Shown: piece by piece, positions 36,280 through 46,971 of the stretch
Position numbering within the stretch: position 1 is the first letter of the stretch
How the letters are laid out: each line of letters opens with the position of its first letter
Assembly: GCA_051453625.1 (NCBI GenBank)
Contig: JBOZIK010000001.1
Coordinates: 197,511,547 to 197,575,546, forward strand
Source: Welwitschia mirabilis
Taxonomy: Eukaryota > Gnetophyta > Gnetopsida > Welwitschiales
Direction of reading: 5' to 3'
Length of the DNA stretch: 64,000 nt
Notes under the pieces: generated by a model
The model's input: only the letters and a program-made list of their open reading frames with translations
Databases searched by the model: none
What the model was told of the DNA's origin: nothing
Translations under genes and position numbers: made by a program

Positions 36280-38930
36280 TCCTTTGAAGCTATCCCTTTC
36301 TTTCCCTCATTTGTCTCCATTTTGCACTTGCATTTCCCTCAGTCCTCTCCATCTTGTGCTTGCATTCCAGCCTCATCACCTCCCTGAGCTATCCCTCGTG
36401 CCCAAGACATGAATGAAGGGGGATCAGATTGACCTCTCACCTATTTTTCATGCCTAGGGTCTGGAAGATAGGACCATCTTGGCTAAATTCCATGCCTAGG
36501 GCATGGAAGAGGGTTCTGCAGCTCNNNNNNNNNNNNNNNNNNNNNNNNNNNNNNNNNNNNNNNNNNNNNNNNNNNNNNNNNNNNNNNNNNNNNNNNNNNN
36601 NNNNNNNNNNNNNNNNNNNNNNNNNNNNNNNNNNNNNNNNNNNNNNNNNNNNNNNNNNNNNNNNNNNNNNNNNNNNNNNNNNNNNNNNNNNNNNNNNNNN
36701 NNNNNNNNNNNNNNNNNNNNNNNNNNNNNNNNNNNNNNNNNNNNNNNNNNNNNNNNNNNNNNNNNNNNNNNNNNNNNNNNNNNNNNNNNNNNNNNNNNNN
36801 NNNNNNNNNNNNNNNNNNNNNNNNNNNNNNNNNNNNNNNNNNNNNNNNNNNNNNNNNNNNNNNNNNNNNNNNNNNNNNNNNNNNNNNNNNNNNNNNNNNN
36901 NNNNNNNNNNNNNNNNNNNNNNNNNNNNNNNNNNNNNNNNNNNNNNNNNNNNNNNNNNNNNNNNNNNNNNNNNNNNNNNNNNNNNNNNNNNNNNNNNNNN
37001 NNNNNNNNNNNNNNNNNNNNNNNNNNNNNNNNNNNNNNNNNNNNNNNNNNNNNNNNNNNNNNNNNNNNNNNNNNNNNNNNNNNNNNNNNNNNNNNNNNNN
37101 NNNNNNNNNNNNNNNNNNNNNNNNNNNNNNNNNNNNNNNNNNNNNNNNNNNNNNNNNNNNNNNNNNNNNNNNNNNNNNTAGTGTCGACTAGGTTAGGATC
37201 CATTATGGCACTTCTCCTTTGTTCATCTGTCACCTTTACTCTTCAGTTAAACAAGTTTCCCTCCATGACCAAATTCCTCATCTGTGGGCCACACTTCATG
37301 TCTTTAGATTCCTAGACTCTCATAACTGTTGACTTTCATCACCTAGCTGATTTCCCTTTCCATTCCTCACCCTCTCCTTTCTTCCCTCATCTTTCCCAAT
37401 CCCCCTCATCACCTTTCCATCTATCTCCCATGCTCGGGTGTGTAGCACAGGGTCCTTTGCCTCTTCTCCACTTGTCTTTCCATGCCTAGGTTGTGGAAGG
37501 CAAGGCCATCTCTTTGAATTCCATGCCTAGGCGTGGAAGATAGGTCTCCTTCCTCCTCCCTTGGCTTCTGCTTCCTCTAGAACCCGTCATAAGCCCTTTC
37601 AACATCTGACAATTTCCTCCCTTAGTTGAGCTTCTCCTTAACAGTATAGGATTCACTTCCTCTTTCCCTTTTCTCTGAGTAGAGACCCCCTTCAAGGTTG
37701 AAGACCTTGTTCTTTTTCTGATTTCTCCCTTCCTCTTTCTCTTCTTTCTTTTCTCTTTNNNNNNNNNTCCACTATTTCCTCACCTCTTCCTCACCCCACC
37801 CTCAACTCGCTTCCATGCTTAGGTGATGGAAGACAAGGGCCTTCTTTGGACTTCCAAGTTCAAGGCATGCAAGACCCTTCTACCGCTCCATCATTTAGCT
37901 GCTATAGCCTTCTTGGATCTCTTCAGACTACTTTCGTGCTTCAACGAGCTTCATCTTAGACAAATATATTCTCTAGAGGTTTCTCTCCATTGATTCTAAG
38001 AAATTAAGAGCTCTTCTTTTCTCTCGTCCCCTTGTAGCAAAAGTTCCTTTTAAGACTAAAGACTCATCCTATGGCTTGAGAGACTACCCTTTCACCTCAT
38101 CTCCTTCTCCTTTCCTCTTCCTCTCTTCGTCTCTCTTTTCCTCTCTCGTCCATCCATCCTTCCTTCTCTCACTAGCCTCTTACATGCATGAGTTGGGAAA
38201 TTGGCTTGTCTTCCATGCTCAAGGTCCTCTAGTCTTGTGTTTTGCCTCTAGCCTCCAAATCCCATTTGGCGTTCCTCCTTCGTTGAAGGTCTCCTTTGAG
38301 CCTTCTCTCCTTCGAACTTGTGTCCTCATCCTCCTTTGCTGGAGTTGACCTCCTTAGGACCTTGGTCTTTCCGTATTCCTTGAGTCATAATCTTCTCCCT
38401 CCTTACACTTGTTCCAGCTTTGTTTCTTTTCCCTCCTACCATCCCTTACAACCTTCTATTTCTTTGTTGTTATATCCAGAAGAGTCCCAAGGTTGCATCC
38501 TCTCCCATTCTTCCTTCCTAATTTCCTTTCATTTTTACTGTTCCCTAATAGAGTCTTGTTGTTTACTGCCTTGGGCAAAGACATCTCTTTGTCTCATTAG
38601 TTAGATGACAACATTAGTCTTCATTGATGATGGTCTTCTTAATTCAACCCTCTAGGCCCAATTTTCTCTTATATCTACTATGATGGAGTAGGCCATGAGT
38701 AGATTAGGTGCTTTCTCTTTCTTTATGCGGACCCTCTTGCCTTGGGATGATCCTTCCTTGAGTTCCACTCTTAGCTTCCGTTCATCAGGGGAGAGGTCTC
38801 TTCCTTTTCTCCCATCTTTCCCTTTATTTCTTCCTCTAGCACTAACAAAAGGAAGGGGAGAGTCTCTATATATGCTCTTCTTCTCATTTCGAAAAGAGGA
38901 GCAATTGTTCTACAACTAAGTTATATTTCT
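36280..38930 (+). repeat. Pyrimidine-rich tract with palindromic TTCCATGCCTAGG repeats
   Basis: The + strand is dominated by C and T runs (tcctcttcc types). A palindrome-like motif recurs: near 36447, at 36488-36508 (almost perfectly self-complementary), 37478-37499, 37519-37538 and 37811-37832, usually followed by gatagg or gacaagg. Shadow frames here are Ser/Leu/Phe-rich and have no domain. Gaps 36525-37178 (654 N) and 37759-37767 (9 N) interrupt it. Confidence 0.55.
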
Positions 38931-38969
38931 GAAACTGAATAAAATTTTGGTCTTTTCTTAAGCTTTAAA

Positions 38970-39290
38970 ACTTACTGCCATAGCCACATTAGAGTTGACT
39001 ATGAGAAGGACCCTGTGGTAGGTACTGCTCTTTCCTTTAAGAGAGACAAGCATCCCTTGCAAGAGAAGAAGGGGGTCATCCTTAGGTTGCAACCTTCTTC
39101 CCTTCTTGGTGAAAAACCTGACCCCATCTTAGCCCTGGCAGGAGATCCTATCTCAAAACCTTTATTCCCTAAATCCCCTTAGACCTACTCCATTTCCCTA
39201 GTGTGGATACATTGGCATAATCTGAAGGGTATCTCCTTCCTTGCTAGCCCTGCATTCTTGCCCTATGCTCTTTTGTTGTTTTTATTAGCT
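38970..39290 (+). pseudogene. Unidentified coding-like stretch
   Basis: One + frame reads HIRVDYEKDPVVGTALSFKR, then KGVILRLQPSSLLGEKPDPI and, after one stop, further hydrophobic sequence to about 39290. The mixed, charged composition contrasts with the Ser/Leu-rich shadows around it. No family is recognised; it may be a retroelement remnant. Confidence 0.3.
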
Positions 39291-39891
39291 TCCTACCTTT
39301 TGTGAGTTTTCACTAGGCTTGGCCCCTTGCATTATCCTGTGCCCTAATTACTTTGTACCTTGATGACTTCATTTTGGGTGTCTAATTTCTAGTTGCCCTC
39401 CTAAATAAGTTTAGGCCTCCTCCCTTTGGAAAGTAGACATTGTTGTCTCCTCCTTGCATAGGGAAGGGAATTTGCATTCATAAGCCCATAATGTGTGTTA
39501 TAACTATTGTGATTTGTTAAGTCCTGTCTAACTTAGAACTTCACTTAGGATCTTTGATGGAAACAATGACTCACTTATGGAAATTAGTTAATTGGTGAAG
39601 AATACTAATATAAAGGAATGGGTACAATTAATGATTCATGAATAAGATTGTAAGGTCTACAATTTATGAGGCTTATTGAGGGTTCTGTATTGGAACTAGT
39701 AGATAACTCACTATAAGGAGCTTGACTTCATTTTGATCTAAAAAAGTTCACAGTTTGGGAGGTCATGAACTTGAGACTTGTTCATTGTTTGTAGAAGGGA
39801 AACACTATGACTTCTAGTTATCTACCCTCCTACTAGGTTCATATAGTTTTCCTATGTCTAATTCCACGTGTTTTTCCATGCTTCTAGCTTT

Positions 39892-40014
39892 TGTTGGAGA
39901 AATATGTTTCAATGATGAAATCATGACCCATGTAATCCAAATTTGGTCTATTCACCTATTCGGGACGTTTAGACTACTTAACTGGGATGTCCGGTAGTGT
40001 GTGCAGTTTTATTG
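39892..40014 (+). repeat. Copia LTR, 5' fragment (LTR-a), cut by a gap
   Basis: It starts TGTTGGAGAAATATGTTTC and matches the beginnings of LTR-b (40497) and LTR-c (45924). It contains two GGGACGT/GGGATGTCC motifs. It ends at the 100-N gap 40015-40114. Confidence 0.7.
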
Positions 40015-40114
40015 NNNNNNNNNNNNNNNNNNNNNNNNNNNNNNNNNNNNNNNNNNNNNNNNNNNNNNNNNNNNNNNNNNNNNNNNNNNNNNNNNNNNNN
40101 NNNNNNNNNNNNNN

Positions 40115-40496
40115 TATGATTCTTTTACTTCTCTTGCATCATATTGTTTTTCAATAATGACAGAGGGGGAGAATAAGTTTCTAACGAGTAAACTCTCAAG
40201 TAACGTAAATCAAATGAACATTGTATTTGTGCTTAAATTTTTGCTTATCATTTGAAGTTGAATTATGGCTTATAATTAATTGTTTATCCTATTTATGGGC
40301 TTCTCAAATGTGAATTATTGAAGAGTACTTATTATCAGTTCTAGTTCATCTCGTGCTAAAAGTCTGCAAAGACCGTCTTCTGTTAAGGTATGTGTGTAGG
40401 TATCTGTCAATTTAGGAGCATAAATGCAAGGGGAGTAATTAGCTATCCATCCACTAGGTTCCCTCAAAGCTTTGTCGCCATTAAAAAAGGGGATAT
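40115..40496 (+). mobile_element. 3' internal end of a copia element preceding LTR-b
   Basis: This non-coding segment matches the stretch 45556-45923 that precedes LTR-c (shared gtttcaatgatgacagagg-like block, ctgcaaagaccgtcttctgttaagg, ggtatctgtcaattt, aggggagtaa). It ends in a purine tract aaaaaagggga (40482-40493), a plausible polypurine tract directly before LTR-b. Confidence 0.65.
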
Positions 40497-41566
40497 TGTT
40501 AGAGAAACATGTTTCAATGATGAAATCACGACCCATGCAATCTGAATCTAGATTATTCACCTATTCAAGATGTTTGATCTACTTAATCCAGACATCCAGC
40601 TCTGTTTGTGAATCTATTGCATTGGAACATTCAATTTACTTAACTAGGACATCTAGCCCTGTGTACAGATGAGTTTTATGGAGACATCCTCGCTATTAAA
40701 CTAGGACATCTATCCATGTATGCAGCCATATTGAATTAGGACGTTCAGACTATGAAGTTAGGACATTTGGGATATCTCTCAGTTTTTAATAGCACTCTCA
40801 TTAAATTTGGGATGTTCAGGCGTTTAAAATGGGACGCTTGGTCAAGCAAACATTGGAGTCAAAATCTAACCGTTGTGGAGATTTCATTTAGCATTTCAAC
40901 AAGCAAATGGTTGGGAAATTCCACTGGCACATCAACGGAGACTAAGAGCATGTTGAATGGAATCTTAACAACTAGTTTTTGGTTATCTGATATATGTAAA
41001 AGACCAAAGTATTAAGATATAGTTACTAAACTAGTCATTCTTGATAAATGTTTGTTAGAATTGCTCTGTACTAAGTTCTACCTCTCTTTTGTCCTCTAGA
41101 AAGCTATGGTCACTCTGTACCTCAATGAGATAATAGCTCAAGGAGGAGCACTTGTTTGTACAAGCTGATGTCAAGTGCAATCTAGGCACACATTACATTA
41201 GATACAAAATCAAATAATCTGATTAGTGTATGCTCTTATTGAGCAAGGTGATAAAAGTGTTAAATCCCTTGAGAAGGTTGCTAAAGGAGCGGAAAAATCC
41301 CTTGAGCATAAGAGTGTTGTAATCTTGTTGAAGAGTTCTAAGGGAACTAAGAGGTTGAAAGTTGTTGCTACCCCTTGAGAGTGGAGTAGGCATCTTGGCC
41401 GAATCACCATAAAATCTTTGGTGCACATGTTTGTTGAATTTTATTTTCAGATGATCTTAGTTTCTATTCCACCAAAGATATTATATTTGCAAGTTTGGAT
41501 TGTTTTGTGTAAGAAACTAATAATACCCTATTCATCCCCCTTTTGGGTGCCTTTTCGATTCTAACA
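40497..41566 (+). repeat. Copia LTR-b (1,070 bp)
   Basis: It begins TGTTAGAGAAAC and ends GATTCTAACA, giving TGTTAG...CTAACA termini. It holds about eight degenerate GGACGTCC-type motifs in its first 350 bp and the conserved block gagagtggagtaggc near 41380 shared with LTR-c and the remnant at 52.56 kb. It is followed by a primer binding site and gag, so it serves as the 5' LTR of the element to its right; the polypurine tract before it shows it was also the 3' LTR of the element to its left. Confidence 0.85.
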
Positions 41567-41582
41567 ATTGGCGTCAGAGCCT
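41567..41582 (+). promoter_or_regulatory. Copia primer binding site
   Basis: attggcgtcagagcct directly follows LTR-b. It resembles the tRNA-iMet complement used by copia elements (TGGTATCAGAGC) with two central changes. Confidence 0.7.
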
Positions 41583-41631
41583 AGTTGCTTTAGATCTATC
41601 TATATTTTCTCTGTTATAGGTCTAGAAGACT

Positions 41632-42580
41632 ATGACATCTTCAAACTACCTCGAAGCCAGACTGTTACAAAACCACCATATTTCTCTGGAACAATTTATG
41701 TTCACTAGAAGTCAAAGATGGTAATTTTCATAACCTCTTTGGATGTAGATATCTGAAAAATGGTTCTTAAAAGGTATCAACTTCCAATCGAAATAGACCG
41801 CAATGGTAACACATCTTTAAAGTTGAGAAGCGGTTAGGATCCAAATGACAAATGGAAGGCCTATTCTAATGCTCAGGCCATGAATGCAATCATTTGTGCC
41901 TTATCAAATAAGGAATATGACTAGGTAGTATCATGCATGACGACAAAAGACATGTGGGAGACCCTTAGGATTGCACAAGAAGGGACTAATGTGGGTAAGA
42001 ATACAAAAATGTAGTTACTTGCCACCAAGTTCAAGAACATCAAAATGGAGGAATCTGATTTTGTGGCTAAATATACAACCAAGATTAGTAACATTATTAA
42101 CAATATGTGGGGCCTTGGAGAAAGGATTCTTGAGATCATGGTAGTTAGGAAGATTCTCAGAAGCCTAACTGCAAAATTCAGACCAAAGATTACAACTATA
42201 GAAGAAAGCAAAGACATTGATCAAATGAAGGTAGAGGAGTTGCAAGGTTCTCTAATGGCATACGAAGCAACTATACTTCCTAATGACGAGGCACCCAAAA
42301 GGAAGAGTATAGCTCTCAAAGCATATGAGGAAGATTACAAGGATTCTTCATATGAATGAGAAGAAGATGAAGCTCTCACTTTATTGACAAGAAACTTCAA
42401 AAGATTCCTTTGAAAAGGGAAAGAAGGAAAAGCTCTAAAAACACCATTCAAATATGGAAGTGAAAAAGCTAAGAATTCTTCGTCATCTATTTAATGTTAT
42501 GAATGTAAAAGTTTTGATCATGTAGCTATAAAATATGCTAACAAGAAGAAGGACAAAAGACCAAAAGGAAAAGGGAAAAA
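41632..42580 (+). pseudogene. Copia gag (UBN2-type) with decayed zinc knuckle
   Basis: The gag frame starts at ATG 41632, 50 bp after the primer site. Its UBN2-like part reads LKLRSGYDPNDKWKAYSNAQ and MTTKDMWETLRIAQEGT, then ISNIINNMWGLG and MVVRKILRSL; gag of this type assembles the capsid and packages RNA. Three stops fall where Trp or Gln is expected (near 41753, 41921 and 42013). A 104-codon clean frame spans 42045-42359. A CX2CX4HX4C knuckle follows near 42500 as CYECKSFDHVAIKY, with the last Cys changed to Tyr. The domain layout resembles the SIRE/Maximus copia lineage; the lineage is tentative. Confidence 0.85.
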
Positions 42581-42581
42581 G

Positions 42582-43010
42582 GTGCTAAAGGCAACACGGG
42601 ACAATGATTTTGAGGTAGACAACTCCAGTTCCAGTAATGTCAAAGGAGTTATGAACTTCGGGCTTCTTGCTATAACAAACGAGGTAAGTACCTCAACCCC
42701 TTATTATTTTATAGCTCATGATTGTATTATCGATAAAGGTCAAATAGGCTCTGAGAATGATTTTATTGACTATGATGACCTAGATTTCAATTATGATGAA
42801 CTTTTGGATGTTTGTGAAAAATTATATGTTGTTAGCTTAGACCTAAGCAACAAGAATGTCTCTTATAAAAAATCCGTAGATGAGCTAGAAAACAAATTAA
42901 AGGAAGCAATCTTTGAAATTGAATCTTTGACAAAAAAACTTCAAGATGCAAAATTCGTAGCTAATCGTTTAACTCGAGGTAAGGATAATTTAAATAAACT
43001 CTTGGGTTAA
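42582..43010 (+). pseudogene. Copia gag-pol, coiled-coil linker region
   Basis: An open 142-codon frame after the knuckle contains an acidic segment followed by heptad-rich sequence (LENKLKEAIFEIESLTKKL, then RGKDNLNKLLG), a coiled coil typical of long copia gag proteins. It ends with a TAA where the family usually continues. A homologous coil occurs in the second gag copy at 44382-44660. Confidence 0.75.
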
Positions 43011-43257
43011 GGACGAAGCTTTTATGACAAATTTGGCTTAGGATACTATAATAATTTGTTTTTTTCTCTTCAAAACTTCAGTTCAAGCGTCAAATACCCG
43101 TCTTCCCATAAAAAAGCTTAAAATGCTATTATTGCAATATGTATGGCCATATCCAATTCTCTTGCACCCATAAAAAGGCTTCTTACTTTGGTTTCAATAG
43201 TAATATGACATTTGTTAGGAGACCTCTCAAGCACTCTAGTAACTAGGGAAACTTGAA

Positions 43258-43596
43258 ATGTGTAAGAAAAATACTATTGTGTCCCTATTTGGTCATGCTG
43301 CTTTTACGGCTCAAGAGAGAACAAAATGGTACATTGATAGTGACTGTTCTAGGCACATGAGTGGTGATAAGAACTTGCTCACATCTTTTCAAAAATATCA
43401 TGGTGGAGAAGTAACCTTTGGTGATAATAGTAAAGAGCACATAATTGGTAAAGGATCAATCCCTCTGAACAAACACCATCCAATCATACATGATGTTTAT
43501 CTTGTTGATGGTCTCAAGCACAACTTGCTTAGCATATCTCATATTTGTGATAGAGGAAATGTAGTGTCCTTTCACCAAGATAAATGTGTAGTTTGA
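43258..43596 (+). pseudogene. Copia protease domain, catalytic Gly changed
   Basis: A 112-codon frame encodes the retropepsin-like protease that processes Gag-Pol. The motif KWYIDSDCSRHMSGDKNLL corresponds to the W-x-x-DSG-C-S-x-H-M active site; here DSG has become DSD, a single G-to-A change. The following VTFGDNSKEHIIGKGSI and VDGLKHNLLSISHICDRG match the rest of the copia protease and the start of the pre-integrase segment. Changed DSG makes activity unlikely. Confidence 0.9.
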
Positions 43597-43671
43597 AATG
43601 CTCTTACCAACAACATCATTCTTATAAGTAGTAGATCCAGATGTACATACATTGTTTGGAGGAATGAGAAA

Positions 43672-44048
43672 GTGGAAGAAAAATGCTATATGGTAAGTGA
43701 AGAAGATTTGAAAAACATTTCCTCTAAAGAGATTGTGAGAGAAGTTCCCAAACTAAATGGATCTCAAGCCAAAGTTTGGGACGCTTGTGTCAAAGGTGAA
43801 CTTATCAAGTCAACCTTTAAAAATAAGAGGGAGACCACTTCTGATAGACTTTTAGATTTAATTCATATAGACTTAGTTGGACTCATACGAACTAGAAGTA
43901 TTAGATGAAGCAGACATTTTTTGGTCATAGTGGATCATTTCTCAAGATATAGTTGGGTCTTATTTTTGTCAAACAAAGATGAAGCTTTTGAAATGTTTAT
44001 TAAAGTTTGCAAAAGGATTCAAAATAAAAAAGTATATACCATTAAAAT
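43672..44048 (+). pseudogene. Copia GAG-pre-integrase and integrase N-terminal part, ends at a gap
   Basis: Frame 43672-43908 reads VWDACVKGELIKSTFKNK, the C-x-x-C-x-x-GK block of the integrase zinc-binding region with its first Cys and the HxxxH half missing, then LDLIHIDLVGLIR (the HxDLxGP block with the first catalytic Asp). After a stop, 43921 onward gives VIVDHFSRYSWVLFLSNKDE, the next integrase core block. The sequence enters the gap 44049-44148 before the second catalytic Asp. Integrase inserts the cDNA; this copy is broken. Confidence 0.9.
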
Positions 44049-44148
44049 NNNNNNNNNNNNNNNNNNNNNNNNNNNNNNNNNNNNNNNNNNNNNNNNNNNN
44101 NNNNNNNNNNNNNNNNNNNNNNNNNNNNNNNNNNNNNNNNNNNNNNNN
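44049..44148. other. Assembly gap, 100 N, joining different parts of copia
   Basis: Left of the gap is integrase; right of it is a gag zinc knuckle. The rest of integrase, RT and RNase H are absent from the assembled sequence. Either two copia copies have been joined here, or a real internal deletion/rearrangement lies at the gap. Confidence 0.85.
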
Positions 44149-44927
44149 CGTTTGATTCATTACAATGTTGTGAATGCAAGGGCTTTGGTTATATTACATC
44201 GGAGTGAGCCAATAAGAAAAGGAAAAGAAACTCACAAGCAAAGGAAAGAAGGTTCCAAAGGCCACATGGGATGAGGATGCAGAAACTGAATCAAGCAATA
44301 ATGAGGAAACTCTCAACTTTGGACTGATATCCATGAAGGAGTCATCAGACTTTGGCTTTATTACAATAGTAGAAGAAGAAGATGAGGTATGTTCTAATTT
44401 TGATTTTGAAGAATGCATTGATTGATCTTGAAAAAAATAAATTAACTAAAGCCTATGAGAGTTTATATGAGCAAAGCATTCTACTTGGTAAGAAAAATGT
44501 AGCCTTAAAGAAACATGTAGCAGATCTTGAATCAAAGCTAAATATTGATAACAACAAGATTCAGTGTCTTTCAAAAGAATTACATGATGCTAAAGAGACA
44601 GCTGAACGACTCACCAATAGTAGAGAGAATCTTAATAAGTTATTAGAAATAGGTAAGATGCCCTACGTTAGTTCTAGTGATGGAAGGTATCCTGGTATGT
44701 CAACTAAATTCATTGGTCCAAATACTATGTATCATTCTTCCTGTAAAGCTATTCTTAGATGTTTTTATTGTCAAGAGTATGGACACATGCAATTTTCATG
44801 TCCACAGAAGAAAGCTATCTATTTTGCATATAACCACAATTTCAAGTTTAAAACAAAGCTCAAGCTGACCAAAACTTACATCATAGAAGGAAGAGCAATT
44901 GGGAATGGGTTAGCAAGGAATCCTTGA
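44149..44927 (+). pseudogene. Second copia gag copy (knuckles and coiled coil)
   Basis: Immediately after the gap one frame reads CCECKGFGYITSE followed by a basic segment, homologous to the knuckle at 42500. A clean 181-codon frame at 44382-44927 then gives a coiled coil (KKHVADLESKLNIDNNK, LTNSRENLNKLLEIG) homologous to 42780-43010, and an intact CCHC knuckle CFYCQEYGHMQFSC near 44760-44800. It ends without protease or pol. It is thus a second, differently diverged gag joined to the 3' end of an element. Confidence 0.8.
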
Positions 44928-45923
44928 TTCAAAATGACAAAGGTTACACCATCAAGAATACAAGATCAGATGACGATGGCACAATGACAAAAGCACTAAG
45001 TGAGGATAAATTCGTGTATCTGAGAAGAAATCTAGGTATCGAGGCTTATCCCCATAAAGTATGATTTTAAGTTTTGAAGATTTAGAAATGATCCTACATT
45101 TGTTATCATCATCAAAATTTTTGAGTAGGTCTAAACCTTGCGTTATCATCTTAAGATATGTGCTTTTACCTTGCTTAATTTTCAATGATTATTCTCCCAT
45201 TAAGTAGCTTTGGATTTGAGTTTTTACTTAAGAAGAAATATATTCTTGTGTAATTGATGTGCTACCTCCATATATATAATGAATGGTGTTTAATCTATAT
45301 ACGAGGTGTAGGACAAAGGGAGAGAAAGTAAGAAATAGTTAAGCTTATTGTGCTTCTAAGGGATGAATTTATGCTTACTAATGTTTAGTGATTGGTTAAT
45401 AGTTTGTGATCAATTTCTATTGGATAAAACTATGAAGATTATTTAAATTCTTACANNNNNNNNNNNNNNNNNNNNNNNNNNNNNNNNNNNNNNNNNNNNN
45501 NNNNNNNNNNNNNNNNNNNNNNNNNNNNNNNNNNNNNNNNNNNNNNNNNNNNNNNAAAACTATGAAGCTTCTTTACCTTCTTACATATGTGTCCATTTTT
45601 AGCTTAGTATTATGTTTCAATGATGACAAAGGGGAAAAAATAATGAGGGATACAGAGCATTTTGTTATGAGTAAACTCACTATATCCCATAAATCTTGTA
45701 ATTGTGACTATATTTCCATTGGCGATGAATCATCTTTAATGTTCATGGTTTTCCAAGCATATCATGGTTTTCTACCAATATGAATTTTTGGAAGTCTTCT
45801 CCCATTAGTCCAGGTTCATAGTGTGCTAATCAAATCTGCAAAGATTGCCTTTTGTTAAGTCTATATGTGTAGGTAACTGTGAATTTTCAGGAGTACAAGT
45901 TAAGGGGGAGTAACCACGCTACT
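44928..45923 (+). mobile_element. 3' internal non-coding part of copia with polypurine tract
   Basis: No pol motif was found. The part 45556-45923 matches 40115-40496. A polypurine tract (aaggggga/gagtaa, 45902-45912) lies about 12 bp before LTR-c. The 100-N gap 45456-45555 has aaaactatgaag(a/c)tt on both sides. Confidence 0.7.
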
Positions 45924-46971
45924 TGTTGGAGAAGTGTGTTTCAATGATGATTTTGGGTCTCTGAGTCTCTCACAACCTGAACTGAGTTAATCAACTTCTT
46001 GGGACGTCCGCCCTTTTTGTTTGGGACATCTGGACCTTTGCACAAAATTATATATGAGGATGTCTACTTTTCCTTCTTAGGATGTCTGGACCTGTGTTCA
46101 ATTTTTTTATACTAGGACATCTGTGTTTGACATTAGGACATACAGGCCTGTATGTAGATTTGTAAAAGGAGGGACGCTTGACCCTTGGAATCGAGACGTC
46201 TAGTCTGGTGTCCAAATCATGATTAAAATCAGGAAGTTCGCCATTTTGATATGGGATGTCTAGGTTGGCAAAAGTTGAAGTGGAAGTTTGACCGTTGGAA
46301 GTGTCAAAGTTAGCAAATCAAGGTTTAAACGGTCTGAAGATTCCTTTGGCACATCAGCCAAGACAAAGCACTACACATGAGAGTCTAACAACTAGTTTTT
46401 CAAAGATCTCTATAAATATGTGTTGTGTCACTATCAAAATAGAAAACTGTAATATACTATTCTGGACTAATCTCTGCTGTATCAATCTCTACTTGTACCA
46501 CACTGAGATATCTACCTATTCTGGAGATACTGAATCTATAGCTGATGTACTGTGCATGAAAGGCATACAAACCATCAGATCTTCTGCTTGATTGATATCC
46601 TATGAGTGCTTATTGAATTGAGCAAGCTGATTCTTGTGAGAAGGTTGTTGTAAAGTGACCCTTAGTGTAGGGTGTTATAAGTGACCCTTGGTGAAGGGTG
46701 TTGTAAGCTACCCTTGGAGAAGGATGTTCTAAGGGAAGTAGGAGGCTAAGAGCACATTGTTGCCTCCCGAGAGTGGAGTAGGCAGGTTTTGCTGAACCAC
46801 TATAAATCTCTAGTGCACACTTTCTATTTGTTTGTTTCTTCTGCTTGCTTTTCTCAACTTTGATTCATTTTCTTAAGCAAGATTCAGATTTAGTTACTCA
46901 TGTTAAATAAATAGTCATTCTTTAAATAACACCCTATTCACCTCCCTCTAGTGTGCCCTATGGTCCTAACA
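45924..46971 (+). repeat. Copia LTR-c (3' LTR, ~1,048 bp)
   Basis: It begins TGTTGGAGAAGTG and ends GGTCCTAACA. It is similar to LTR-b, including the GGGACGTCCG-type motifs (best copy 46001-46010; others near 46023, 46079, 46115, 46135, 46171, 46195, 46253) and the gagagtggagtaggca block near 46770. No target-site duplication matching the left side of LTR-a was found. Confidence 0.85.

Noticed and set aside
38076-38919. Overlapping Ser/Phe/Leu-rich frames on +
   Set aside because: Same low-complexity CT tract read in several frames; no conserved domain.
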